This document shows, piece by piece, positions 21,082-33,164 of a DNA stretch of 64,000 nt. Below the pieces are notes generated by a model, which did not search any database, was not told the DNA's origin, and was given only the letters and a program-made list of their open reading frames with translations. The position numbers and the translations under genes were made by a program. This DNA is from Amorphophallus konjac (lineage: Eukaryota; Streptophyta; Magnoliopsida; Alismatales; Araceae), in contig CM040126.1 of the NCBI GenBank assembly GCA_022559845.1, forward strand, positions 143,910,064 through 143,974,063. The letters are read 5' to 3'. The stretch's first letter is position 1. Every line of letters starts with the position of its first letter.

Positions 21082-22494
21082 CTACATCAGGGGCTTAGGC
21101 ACCTTAGGCCTTAACTTCCCCAGTTCGGTTACATAAGCCCTCCACAGCTCACATTCTTCCCCCACGTGCGCTAAGGCCCTTCCCACAACACTTGTCTTCC
21201 AGGGTGCTTTGACGACCTTCGCTTCCTTCGCATCCACTTCAGTACCCAACTCTCTCTTCTTCAAAGGAACGATGCCAGTCGATAGCGGGAACGAATGGCG
21301 TGGGATGCCAATCTGGAGGCAGCACCGATGCGCATTATAAAGGACAAACTCGATCGCGCCAATCAATTGAAGATCAACCTCGGGGGAAGGCCTCATAAGG
21401 AGATCAAGCGAAAGCAAACATGCCGGTGCGCAAGTAAAGAAGCCTTGTGTCACGGTGCGGAAGTGAGACCGCCAGTCTTCACGTTTCTTCAGCCACGGAA
21501 CGCGGTTCACTACAGTACCACCGAAGCCTAACACGTCGGCTATGTGATGAAGAGGGCTTTGTTGGAAGAGCTTCGAAGCAGTTGGCATCCCCTCGCGGTG
21601 GTCGAATTTGAAGTGCAAATCAAGCCAGCAATTCAGGACAAGTGCGCAACCAAAAGGAGGCTTACCCATGCTCGAGGCAGTAAGGCCACTATACAGGTAG
21701 GTGAGGACAGCGGGTCCCACCCTCTTTCCACGTCAGATCCCGCAGATAGCACTCAATTGGTCTTCCTCCACCATGTTGTCGGTATAAGGAAACAAGAGAG
21801 CACCCGCCAGACAAATGGTGAACCCCTTCATGATTCCTTCTAAGTAGTCATCATCTGGTGCCCCCCTCAGGGCGTCCATGACCCACTCCGCAAGCTTTTG
21901 CAAATCAATCCCCTTTTGATTACGCACCTTCCTGGCCGCGTCAGGCGGCATGAAGCTTCCAAGGACACTTTCAGAAGTCCCCCGTGTCAGCATCCGCATA
22001 GCCTTCACCTTCCCGTCACTCTTGAATTTCTTCAATCCGAGCAGAAGTTCCACCTCCTCGAGGAGGATGGTCACGTCGAAGGTCGGGAAAATAAAAGTGT
22101 GGGTCTGGGGATGCCAGATCTCCACTAGTGCGCCCATAGCCGCCCTATCCATACGAATCTTCTCGTAGTGTTTGGCGTGAATAAGGAGCCCCTGCAGATG
22201 CCACTTCGAGAGTATGGCCCTCATGCCAATGGAGATGTTGGAAGTTAGCTTTGAAAGCCATGGCAGTTTGGAAAACTTCCTCGGGCCTGGGAAGAGTGGA
22301 TATGGCTGGAAGAGAAAAGAAAGAAGAAGAAATGAAGGAAGTAAGAAGAAGGCTCACGTGGAGAAATTTGAAAAGAATCAGCTTACCATATGTGACATGA
22401 TCATCCCACTCAGATGACCCTCAAGGTCGGAGAGTCGCCTGATCTCGCCGCTAGGCCTGCTCCTCTTCATAACGCGGGAAGACTCTCCTTCCAT
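21082..22494 (-). pseudogene. Antisense gene D: mobile-domain-like protein
   Basis: Two exons: 22494-22387 (36 codons) and 22305-21082, joined by an 81-base GT-AG phase 0 intron with a pyrimidine-rich 3' end. Exon 1 (MEGESSRVMKRSRPSGEIRR) is clearly related to exon 1 of gene A. Exon 2 has a mobile-domain-like pattern (LVEIWHPQTHTFIFP, then TILLEEVELLLGL) and a second half with GPAVLTYLYSGL. One in-frame TGA at 21733-21735 follows ICGI, where a Trp is likely. Without it the protein would be about 443 residues. It has no coiled-coil exons and is more distant from A and C than they are from each other. Function is unknown. Confidence 0.7.
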
Positions 22495-22584
22495 CCTGAA
22501 ATCTCTAGATTCTCCTCTCCTTCCTCTCCTGAGCTTCCAAAACCCACCTTGGTGCATTTGAATGAACTAGCCCAAGGGGAGTTC

Positions 22585-22590
22585 TTATAG
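22585..22590 (-). promoter_or_regulatory. TATA-like box of gene D
   Basis: CTATAAG on the minus strand lies about 92-97 bases upstream of the ATG at 22494, matching the spacing of genes A and C. Confidence 0.5.
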
Positions 22591-22599
22591 GAAGGGTAG

Positions 22600-23658
22600 G
22601 GCGCTACAGGACGGAACATGTCACATCAGCAGTCAATGTCAGGATTTTGGTTAGATCTCCTTTCCATTGTGGTGCGATTCTGTTATGATTCTTTCTGATA
22701 ACCTTTGCTAGTCTGTGCAGGTTTTACTAACGGACGTCTTTGTCCTGTCTCCTGTCCCACCTTTCAATGGTTGGTCCCACCATGTCATGCATCATAGTAT
22801 ATGATACCTACGCTACTAGGACATGTCAAGGACCTTGCGGCCCGAACGAATCCGGGATTTGAGTTCCCCTTCAACAAAAAAAATAGTGATGATCCCGAAG
22901 AATTTGGGTTGTACGGATAGGCCGTTAACTTGTGGTAGCATGGGGACGACGGTTCCATTCAGTGAGTTGGTGCGCGGAGAAACGGGCCCCAGCCCAGTGT
23001 CGGCTCACCGGATCGGTATCCTGACCCGTTCTTAACAAGTTGACAATATTATCCTTGGCTATTTTCTATTTTAGTTTGTTTTAAATTTTTATTTTAACCC
23101 AGCATGAATTCATATAGGACTTTGATTTATTGCGAAAAATCATTCAAGTGATTCGATTGTGAAAGACGTTGTGTTTCAATTCCCACAAATATGAGATATT
23201 TCACTCCGAATGAAATACTGAGTTTCCTTGAGACAGCCCTACGCTGCTCTTCCAAGGGAGACCCTTGTTTGGACAGACCCTCAGATATTCCTTTACTTTT
23301 GACCTTGTTTGACCCGCCTTGGCCGCAGCACTTCCACATTGGCTGGTAACCGCTCCCCAAAGGTGAAACCTCCGATTTATGACCCAGGTACTTCCACACC
23401 GAGAAGTTGGTCTCTTTTTGTTTCGTGCCGGAGCGCACATCTCACCCTCCCTTATTTGATCTCCGTCCAAGCAATCGTTAATATTTGAAAGACCTTCTTC
23501 AAGGTCGCCTCATTGAAACTTCAGAAAAGATTCCAAACAGTAACGTCAAAAGCGTGTCTCATCACACCTTGGCATCAACTTATCAGTCCGCTCCCACTTC
23601 ATTTCACTCCACTTCGATACCATTCCACTACGTGTCGCTCCCTTGCAAAGCAGACGCC
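22600..23658. other. Non-coding stretch before the polypurine tract of element 3
   Basis: No gene or repeat recognised. Small open frames (22823-23035, 23127-23438) have no motif. Confidence 0.55.
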
Positions 23659-23671
23659 AAGGCGGGGCAGC
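23659..23671 (+). other. Polypurine tract of element 3
   Basis: AAGGCGGGGCAGC lies directly before the TGTAGACACG start of the 3' LTR. It confirms the plus orientation of the element, opposite to its four internal genes. Confidence 0.75.
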
Positions 23672-25685
23672 TGTAGACACGCCATTCTTGACGTCTCCTG
23701 GGAAAGTCTCATATTACTATACAACGCCCCGCAACGGCTTACGCATTTTGAATCACTCGAGTGCTTCCTTTTCTTGGGTCTTCTTCTGCCTTTTTCGACA
23801 TTCGGAATCGTCCCGTCACGGCATTCGGACGGCATCAACACCACTCGAACGCATCAGGAGGTTCCGAAACCAAGAAGGATGTCTGCCGGGCGGCCGCTGA
23901 CTAGGACCCGGGTGGGTCTTAATGGGGGCGTCCAGGCCCCTGGACGCCCCCATTCTTTTCTTTTATTTTATTCTTTTCTCAGGGCCCAAAACCAAATAAA
24001 AAAAATATAAATATATATATATATATTAATGGAGGCGTCCAGGCCCCTGGACGCCTCCATAAAAACAAAAATAAAAAAATATATGTAAAATGCCAGTTGG
24101 CATAAAAAAACAAATAAATAAATAAAAATATATATATATTAATGGAGGCGTCCAGGAGCCTGGACGCCTCCATAAAAACAAATATAAAAAAATCAAAATG
24201 CCAGCCCTAGCATAAAAAGACAAAACAAAAATAAAAATAATATATTTTGGAGGCGTCCAGGCCCCTGGACGCCTCCATCAACTCTCTCACGGGCGCCGCT
24301 CACCGAACGACGGTTTGTCGTGTGTGAAAAAATCCAAATTTTGAAGACGTCCAGGCCCCTGGACGCGCCCATTTCTGAATCACGAGGCGCCGCTCACAAA
24401 ACCACGCGTTGTGCCAAACCACGTGCGGCCGTCGTCGGTTTTCGGTGGATCTGTTTGAGGCGTCCGGGGCCATGGACGCCTCCACAAAAGTATTCCAAAA
24501 AAATATATAAAAATAGAATAAAATATTAATTCGGCCCTGATGGAGGTGTCCAGGGTCTTGGACGCCTCCACCCTCCGTAGCTCTATAAATAGAGGCCCAC
24601 CCCCTCAATTCTGGAGGAGCTTCGAAGTGATCCGATAGGCTGCCGGAGCCTAGAGGCTACGGAGTCATTTTCTAACCCGTGGGTTCTTTTGTAGGTGGAG
24701 GTTCTGCCGGCTTCTCGGGTGCTCACGCTCGCGAGAGGAAGGTCATCTTCATCCACCACGCTTCCACGTCATCCCCACGCTGCCGGAGCTCCGCCGGATT
24801 TCACCATCGGCACATCCAATAAGCCAATTCTTTCCTTTTCTTCGTAGTTCTTTTGCATTCATCATCTTGCATCCCCTATCCCCCTTTATAAGGGCGCCTT
24901 TTCTTATACACTTCTTACATCCATCATCTCATTTTCCTCCTACTCGAGTCCGAGAGGGGTTTAAAAGACAACACCAACCAGGTGTGTGTCTTGCCATCAT
25001 TTCGTTATTTTTATCGCAAGGATTTGAATACTACACCTTCATCTTTCTAATCCACTCCTTACTTGTTTGTCGTTGTTTTGCAAGGGTACCCAAGGAAAGC
25101 CCTCTCCGTCGGCTGGCTAGAGGGAGAGGAAGAAGCAACCCGCCATCTCCCGCTCTTGAGGTAGGAGCGATCACTTTCTTATTTTGGGGTCTTTTGGCCC
25201 CTAGCGATCACATCTTATTTTTGAGGCCGCGGCGAGTCACTTCCCCAATGGCCGTTTAAATTTCCGTTCTTATATTCTCTTTACATTCTGTTATATTCTG
25301 CTCATATTCTAGAGGCCGCGGCGAGTCACTTCCCCAATGGCCGTTTAAATTCACGTTCTTATACGTTATATTCTTATTTGTTTATGTTCTCGAGGCCGCG
25401 GCGAGTCACTTCCCCAATGGCCGTTTCAATTCTTGTTATTTAATTTCTGCACCATTCCCGTCTCCCCGAGGCCGCGGTGAGTCACTTCCCGCTATGGCCG
25501 TTTAACCCCCATATCTTGCTATATCACACTTGTCCCGCTCGCCCCGCCGGAGCAATCTCCCGTGGTGGCCCCTTCTCTCTCTTCTCTTATTTTTGTGTTG
25601 CAGCAAACAAACACCAAAAAAAAAGAGAAGCCTGCGCGCTCCGCATCTTCTCCGCTCTTCCCCGAACCGCGTGACGTCGCTCACA
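23672..25685 (+). mobile_element. 3' LTR of element 3
   Basis: 2014 bases matching 7209-9265. Differences include an additional hairpin segment at about 23921-23977 and loss of one GAGGCCGCGG unit. TATA box at 24583-24591. Followed by the GTTGT duplication. Confidence 0.95.
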
Positions 25686-25690
25686 GTTGT

Positions 25691-28600
25691 CGGCATAACT
25701 CTTCTATCTTGACTGGGCTACTTGTAACCGGTCTCGGATAACACGGATGTTCTGTGATGATTCCGAAACAAGATCTGGTCCAAGCCACTATTTCTCACCT
25801 ACCTCGTCCCAACACAACAGGGAACGACAACTTCTACCATATAGTGCTTCCAAAAGGAGCCATCTGAATACTAGACTGATAGCTGTTATTGTAGGCGAAT
25901 TCAATTAATGCCAAATGCTCACTCCAATTACCACCGAAATCAATCATGCAAGCTCGCAGCATATCTTCCACTATCTGATTGGTTCTTTCAGTCTGTCCAT
26001 CTGTCTGTGGATGAAAAGCAGTACTGAAATTCAGACGAGTACCCAAAGACTCTTGCAGTCCCTTCCAGAAATGTGAAGTAAATCTGGGGTCTCGATCAGA
26101 TACTATATTCACTGGGATACCATGCAATCTCACCACTTCCTTTATATACAAAGCAGCCAATACATCAATCGTCCACTTGGACTTAATTGGTAAGAAATGA
26201 GCCGACTTTGTCAATCGATCGACAATCACCCATATCGCATCAAATCCACCACGAGTCCTAGGTAGACCCATAATGAAATCCATGCCAATGCTTTCCCACT
26301 TCCATTGGGGTATGTCGAGTGGTTTCAATTTCCCTGCTGGTCTGAAATGTTCGGCCTTAACTTGCTGACATACCAAGCATCTGCTCACAAAATCTACAAC
26401 TTCTCTTTTCATATTCGGCCACCAAAAGGACCTTTTCAAATCTCGGTACATCTTAGTGCCTCCAGGATGAATGGTATATCTGGATCTATGAGCTTCCTCA
26501 AGAATTTTGTTCTTTATTGTAGCCTCATCCGGAACACAAGTTCTGCCTTTAAATAATAATCTACCATCATCGGCCAACATGAAGTCAGGTCTGCTGCTCA
26601 AGCTTCCCTTGATCTCTACCAACTCGGGATCATTATCTTGCAAGGACTTGATCTCTATCAATAATTCAGGTTTAAGTTGAATCTGAGCAATCAAGACCCG
26701 ATCATTGTCGATATTAAGATCCAGACTAGATAATTGTTCCAACAATCTCCATTCTTGTAACATGAGACTTGACAATCTAGCTACCGGCTTCCGGCTTAAT
26801 GCATCTGCCACAACATTACCTTTGCGAGGATGATACTCAATCGAGAAGTCGAAGTCTTTCAAGTACTCCAACCATCTCCGCTGCCTCATGTTGAGTTCCT
26901 TCTGAGAAAATAAATACTTCAAACTCTTATGATCTGAAAACATTGTGAAGGTTTCTCCATATAAGTAATGCCTCCATATCTTCAAAGCAAACACGACTGC
27001 AGCAAGTTCCAAATCATGAATAGGATAATTATCTTCGTGCTTCCTCAACTGCCTAGAGGAATAGGCAATCACCTTCCCATGCTGCATGAGTACACAGCCT
27101 AAGCCAATACCTGAAGCATCAGTATAAACAACAAATCCTCCTTCACCAGAAGGTAAAGCCAAAACAGGTGCAGTAGTCAAACACTCCTTCAGAGTCTGAA
27201 AGCTTCGTTGACAATCATCTGACTAATCAAACTTATTTTCCTTGCGGGTTAATCTTGTCATAGGTACTGCAATCTTGGAGAAATCTTGAATAAATCTTCG
27301 GTAATAGCCTGCCAGGCCTAGGAAACTTCTGATTTCAGTTGCACTAGTAGGCTGCTCCCAATTCTTCACTGCCTCAATCTTCGAAGGATCAACTGAAATA
27401 CCTTCCTTGGTGATAATATGTCCGAGAAAGGACACTTCTTGTAGCCAGAACTCACACTTACTAATCTTGGCATAAAGTTGATGATCTCTCAACAGTTGCA
27501 ATGCCATCCTCAGGTGCTCAGCATGCTCCTCCTCATTCTTAGAATAAATCAGGATGTCATCAATAAAGACCACGACCCATTGATCAAGATAGGGTCGAAA
27601 TGCATTGTTCATCAACTGCATGAAAGCTGCTGGAGCATTCGTTAGACCAAAAGGCATAACGACAAATTCAAAATGACCATACCTGCTACGGAAAGCTGAT
27701 TTATAGATATCCTCCTCCTTAATCCGCAACTGGTGATATCCAGATCAAAGATCGATCTTAGAGAAATATTGAGCTCCCGCTATCTGGTCAAATAACTCGT
27801 CAATCCTCGGCAAGGGATATTTATTCTTGACAGTCTGCTGGTTCAATTGCCGATAATCAATGCACAGCCTCATCGAACCATCTTTCTTCCTGACAAATAG
27901 TACAGGGGCTCCCCAAGGAGAAGTACTAGGACGTATAAAACCCTTCTCGAGCAATTCCATCAGCTGCTGCTTCAATTCCCGCAGTTCCACAGGAGACATG
28001 CGATAAGGAGCCTTGGAAATAGGAGATGTGCCAGGAATAAGATCAATAGAAAAGATAACTTCCCGCTCAGGCAGAAGTCCTGGTAGTTCTTCTGGAAAGA
28101 CATCAGAAAAATCTCGGACAACAGGAATGTCCTTGATCTCAATCTGCTGCTCAGGGGTTGCACAAACAAAGGCTAGAAAAGCCTCACATCCACGTCTCAT
28201 CAGCTTATCAGCTCGGAGAGCCGAAATAAGTGACACCGAGTTGTGATGCTTAACACCCACAAAAGAAAGTCTCGGGTGCCTAGTAAAAGACACGGAGCTA
28301 GAACTACAGTGAATGCTAACCTCATATCGAGCCAACCAATCTGCTCCTAGGATTACATCATAATCCTTCATGTCCATGCAGACCAAATCTGCTGGTAAGT
28401 TCTGCTCACCAATCATCACCTTACTAGAAGGATAGAAATACTGGATTGTTGATCTAGTGCCAATAGGGGTTGAAATTTCTAACGGAGTATTCATCAAAAC
28501 AGGTTCCACAGCTAATGACTTAGCAAATCTCCGTGAAATAAAAGAATGTGTTGCACCATTATCAAAGAGAGCAAATGCGGGCTTATCGATTATAGTAAGG

Positions 28601-29640
28601 GTACCTTCGACGAGTCCGCCATCATCAGAAATCCCAGTTTCATCTGCATGTAAAGCTTGAAGCTTGCCTTGTGGTTTCTTGAAGACTAGAGGTTTTGCCG
28701 GTGTAGCTTGCTCTGATATGAGAGGACAATTGGGGATACGGTGCTCCTTACTTCCACATCGCAAACAGGCGCCTAGCTTGCGCCAGCACTCCTCTATCTT
28801 GTGACCCAGACGATCACAATAGTTACACACGCCCTTGAATGGAACAATAGGGCCATGCTTCTTGTCTTCATGCCTTGGCATCTTGCCCTTCCACGATCCG
28901 AACCCGCTCCACGAACCAGGTCCACTAGCAGGCCTCTTCTTGGTATACCCGGGTTTGACACTCCCGGAACCCGTAGGTAATTCTTTCTTGGTGCCTTTCC
29001 CATGGATTCTCTCCGTCATTTCAAGAGTATCCTCCAGAACTTGCGCTTTCCTTACCACCTCAGAATACGTGGAAATCTCCATTGGTGCCAATTGGTTAAT
29101 ATAATGAAGCTTCAATCCATTGAGAAAGCGCTTCACCTTCATCTTCTCGGTGGAAATGAGATGAGTAGCATAACGAGAAAGCCGTGCAAATTGAGCCTCA
29201 TACTCTGCCACGGACAAACCTCGTTGTTTCAAGGCCGCGAACTCTGTCGCTTTCTTCTCTTGCACTCTATCAGAAAAATACTTGCTGTTGAAGAATTCTT
29301 CGAACTCTTCCCACATAACTTGCCGATCACCGAGAGTTGCCTTGATAGAATCCCACCAAATACGTGCATCATGTTCCAGTTGAAATGTGGACAAAAGGAC
29401 ACGCTCCTGGTTGGTGCATTGCATAACTTCAAAGATCCTCCCCATCTCATCTAGCCAGTGCTCGGCTTGGTCAGGGTCGGTCGAACCCGCAAACCTTGGC
29501 GGATTCATCCCTCGGAAGTTCCGGTATAGATCACCGGTGCCATGCTGTGCCGCTCCTGCCTGAGCTACTTGCTGAAGGGCCTGAGTAAGGCCTTGAACCG
29601 TACGCTGCAGGTTCCTCCATTCAGCACGATCAGCTGCCAT
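25691..29640 (-). pseudogene. Gag-pol polyprotein of element 2, main part
   Basis: Starts at ATG 29640. Domains in order with approximate residues: Gag (1-260); two CCHC knuckles, [14 protein letters not shown] and [14 protein letters not shown] (270-305); aspartic protease with [12 protein letters not shown] (about 358), having Asn after the catalytic Asp where Ser or Thr is usual; reverse transcriptase with [12 protein letters not shown] (about 692); RNase H with VVYTDASGIGLG; integrase with a HHCC finger and DDE core (MDFI, VSDRD, ERTNQ). Breaks: TGA at 27745, TAG at 27223, a frameshift near 25838-25850, then TAGs at 25788 and 25704. The first two stops lie in one otherwise open frame. Continues at 6764-7203 after element 3. 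Dead as an enzyme source. Confidence 0.95.
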
Positions 29641-29971
29641 CTACACGAGAAATAGGTTACTTAGGTCCAATAAGATAGATAAAGCACGATTAAGGAACGA
29701 ACTTAACCCAAGTTCTACCCAATCTCACAGGTCAGGTCTTAAACTTCACAAGGTTAGGGATCTAGTGCACCTAGACACGACCAAAACTCGGTACCAGGCG
29801 GAGGTAATCAGTCCGAAGACCACTCGCGCAAGTGTGCGACCTTTCCGATAGGCGTAGCCTAACGTTCGGACAACACCTTTTGATATACCGGTTATTAGGA
29901 TGCAATGCAAGAAAACCTAAAACTTAGGGAACCTAGGAATGTGAAACCTAGGGCTCTGATACCAACTAAAC
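29641..29971 (-). other. Leader and primer binding site of element 2
   Basis: The primer site is 29951-29964 (TGGTATCAGAGCCC on the minus strand), eight bases from the 5' LTR, complementary to initiator-Met tRNA. No gene. Confidence 0.9.
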
Positions 29972-32900
29972 TGTCACGCTCCGAACAAGGCGAAATATCG
30001 GGACGTACAGTTAGAGACACGCTGGCAAGAGAGAGAACTAATCTAAAATAATACACAAGTGCTACAAGATGGAAATACTAAATGATCATTAACAAACCAC
30101 AACTGATACAATAACCTCAAGTTCAACTTAATACAACTGGAATAATCAATCACTAAAGCTCAATAACATGACTGAGACTAAATGCTCTCCAAAACACAAC
30201 TAAAAGTAAGATAACACACTACTAACACACTAGAACTGATACACTCAAGATATCACTCCTGCCCTTCCCCATCGGTAAGTGCGTCACCTGAACAGCCTGG
30301 AAAAGGGGGAAACACAACCATGAGCTGACGCTCAGTAGGAAATAACAGATAGGTATAAGTGATTACCAGTTTAATTACATTTTAAAATGTCATGCTACAA
30401 ATGATAAAACAATAAAAAGATAACGATGATATCACGAAACAAAATTCAAAGATCTTGCAAGGTCAAGAAGTACAATGAATAGAATGGTAAGACAAGAATT
30501 TACTACAGGAGATAATGATAAAAAGTTGGCCATATCAAGACAATTCAAGTCATGTCAAGCACGTATGTAATTTCATTTCCACGTCCAAGTAATCAGCAAG
30601 TAAAGTAACAACAAGTAGAGTATAGAACAGTGAAGAGTGGAAAGTGAAAAGTAGTAGAAAGTAATGTAGAGAGTAGTGGACAGTCCTAGATTTAACACAT
30701 GTCAAGTACTGGTGCCAAATGCCACACCTAGTCATTCACCTCCCCGGGGGTACACGTAGTGTTCGGGCGCTCTTCCCAGGACTAGACCGAGCCCTTAATT
30801 GTTTGCCAGGCATTGATTTCTTTGGATCAAAAATCCCACGAATCTAGACTTCCACAGTTTATGGCCAGAATTCCAAGGTTTAAACTAAGTAGCAATAACA
30901 ACTTCAAGTAGAAAAGAGATTCATTTCCAGAATTTCATGATAAGTATAATCATCAAGGAGATCGAAACCAAGTCACAACAAGAGTTAATCGTGCTGCGCT
31001 ACTGTAAAACAGCAGCAATCAAACAAGCTAATCAACATATTAATCCTAATCACCAAGTTAAGATATCATGATTAACCATTATCATTTGTATTAGCCAAAG
31101 TGCCAACAAGCTTGAACAAGTTGTCGAGGTAAAGAACAAGCTCTCACAGCGGTGAAATAGAATGAATTATCAGGGGTTTTAGTTACACCATTAATCATTA
31201 ATTATGTGAGTTTCTATTTAACCAATGTAAGTGTTGTAATGGAGATGGTAAACATCGTGTTTTGTACTATGTTTGCAAGAAAGGACCAATGCAAATTTGA
31301 AATCAAGGGGGGTACATGAATAGGTCAATTGTTCTTCAAAAATATAATTTCAGTGGGTCTAAGTTAAATGGGTTGATTCCCCACTGATTCGGATCCATCT
31401 TCGGGTCGAAAAATGATGAAAACCGGGTTTCTGGTGTACGGGTCGACCCCTGGGGTCGACCCCTGAAAAATTGGGGTCTGGAAGCTGAATGGGTCGACCC
31501 CTAGGGTCGACCCCAGCAATTTCTGAAGATGGGTCGACCCCTGGGGTCGACCCCCACCATTTCCTTCAGATGGGTCGACCCCTGGGGTCGACCCCTACAT
31601 TCCTGTGCAATGGGTCGACCCCTGGGGTCGACCCCCATGTAGGGAGCTGGATGGGTCGACCCTTGGGGTCGACCCCCATGCAGGAACAGGAGGGGACGAC
31701 CCCTGGGGTCGACCCTAGGGCCAGCAGGGTTGCCCAGAAAACGGGTCGACCCCTGGGGTCGACCCCTGCAAGAACAGCAACGTGAGTTGCCACCGAAAAC
31801 CACATGAACTAATCCAAATGGGATCCAATTGAGTTGAAATCAAAACCACAAGATCTAGGAATATTAATAGACATTCTAGGGTCATAAAACTACAATTTTG
31901 AAACACGAATTGTTACAGAAATTGATTGAATCTCAACTTATACATGATAAATACATGAAAACCCTAGTTCCTGACCTACTTCTACTAAATCATACAATTC
32001 TCCCAACATACACAACGGAATTTTGGGGATTTTGGTGTCAAAAGAAAGCTAACTCGATTATGAATGCAACCATGTATAATATGCTACATGAAGATCAGGT
32101 TACATGACTCAAAATTACCCCGAAATCAAGCCCTGACTTAAAGGAATACTATATGAATCATGTTCTAGATATGCTCTTACAAAAATTCAAAATTCACGAG
32201 GCATGCTCAATAGAATTTGGGGCTTTCTACGTTAAATGAAAGATAATAACATGCCGATTATATCATGTAAGTTAATTAGAGTTTGGTTGTTAGATCCTAC
32301 CTCAAATCGGAGAGAGAAAACTCAAACCCTAGGATGAAGAACACTTGGACAGCACCTTAGAAAACCCGTGATAACTCACTCCACACCTGATGAAAATTGG
32401 GGCTTTCAGTCCCAATGGATAGATCTCGACGAGATGCACAACTTGCTATACTCATGATCAAAATTTGGTTGAGAATTCCTACCTCAATCGATGGATCAAA
32501 GAAGGATGAAGGGAAGCCAACGGCCTGTTGACCCACCTCCACAAATCGAGCTAGATCTCCCCAGATCTGAAACTTCAGCGAACCCCACAGCAGCCAAATG
32601 AAAGAAGACTCGTAGGGCTTCATTTTGATAGCTCATAGAGCTTCTGGAGCCTTCGGAGTTGGGAGTATTCGCTGCTGCAAGCTACGTGTTTAGAAACGGC
32701 GCCGAAATCCTTGACTTGACCAAACTATGTCGGCAGCACGTTTTGGGGCTAGGTTTACCTCAAATTGATTGAGGGTAAATGTTCCTTACATTGTAGCCTT
32801 CCATTTGCCACTGATTTCAGATCATTTGGTTGAGTATTGAGGTCGAATTTCGTGTTTTAATCTAAGGGTTAGGTATGGGTCAAAAGTGTGCACTTTTGGG

Positions 32901-33159
32901 TTTAAACTCTAAATAGATCTTACCACGGATTTACAATGGCCTAATGCCAGAAGGAAAAGTTGTTATCTACCTCGACCTTAACATATTTACTATTTTTACA
33001 GATTTTTCTAAGGTAGTCGAATTTTTACTCATACTATTTCTAACGAATTAAATATTAATAAATCCGAAATTCAATTATTAATTCAATAAAATTCTATTCT
33101 CAATTAATAAAAGCTAAATAAGAAATATTGGGCTCAATTAAATAATTTGGGGTCTTACA
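29972..33159 (-). mobile_element. 5' LTR of element 2
   Basis: 3188 bases, matching the other LTR in length exactly. It contains the eight-unit GTCGAC palindrome array at 31440-31770 with a few base changes. Followed by the CTATA duplication at 33160-33164. Confidence 0.96.
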
Positions 33160-33164
33160 CTATA

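Larger units (their letters stand above)
7209..25685 (+). mobile_element. Element 3: Tat/Ogre-like gypsy derivative with antisense genes
   Basis: An 18,477-base plus-strand element with LTRs at 7209-9265 and 23672-25685, starting TGTAGACACG and ending GTCGCTCACA. Internal content in order: primer site, leader, decayed gag, about 1.5 kb of non-coding DNA, four antisense genes A to D, about 1 kb of non-coding DNA and a polypurine tract. There is no protease, reverse transcriptase, RNase H or integrase, so it is a large non-autonomous derivative. Gag sequence suggests the Tat/Ogre branch of gypsy. Extra open reading frames, including antisense ones, are known in that branch. Confidence 0.92.
3502..33159 (-). 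mobile_element. Element 2: Ty3/gypsy chromovirus
   Basis: A minus-strand gypsy element with two LTRs of 3188 bases (3502-6689 and 29972-33159), flanked by CTATA at 3497-3501 and 33160-33164. Termini are TGTCACG...CTTACA. The primer site on the minus strand, directly after the 5' LTR, is TGGTATCAGAGCCC (initiator Met). A polypurine tract abuts the 3' LTR. Its gag-pol is nearly full length but broken by stops and by element 3. Long LTRs and a chromodomain-like integrase tail suggest the Tekay/Del clade; this clade call is inference. Confidence 0.95.
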
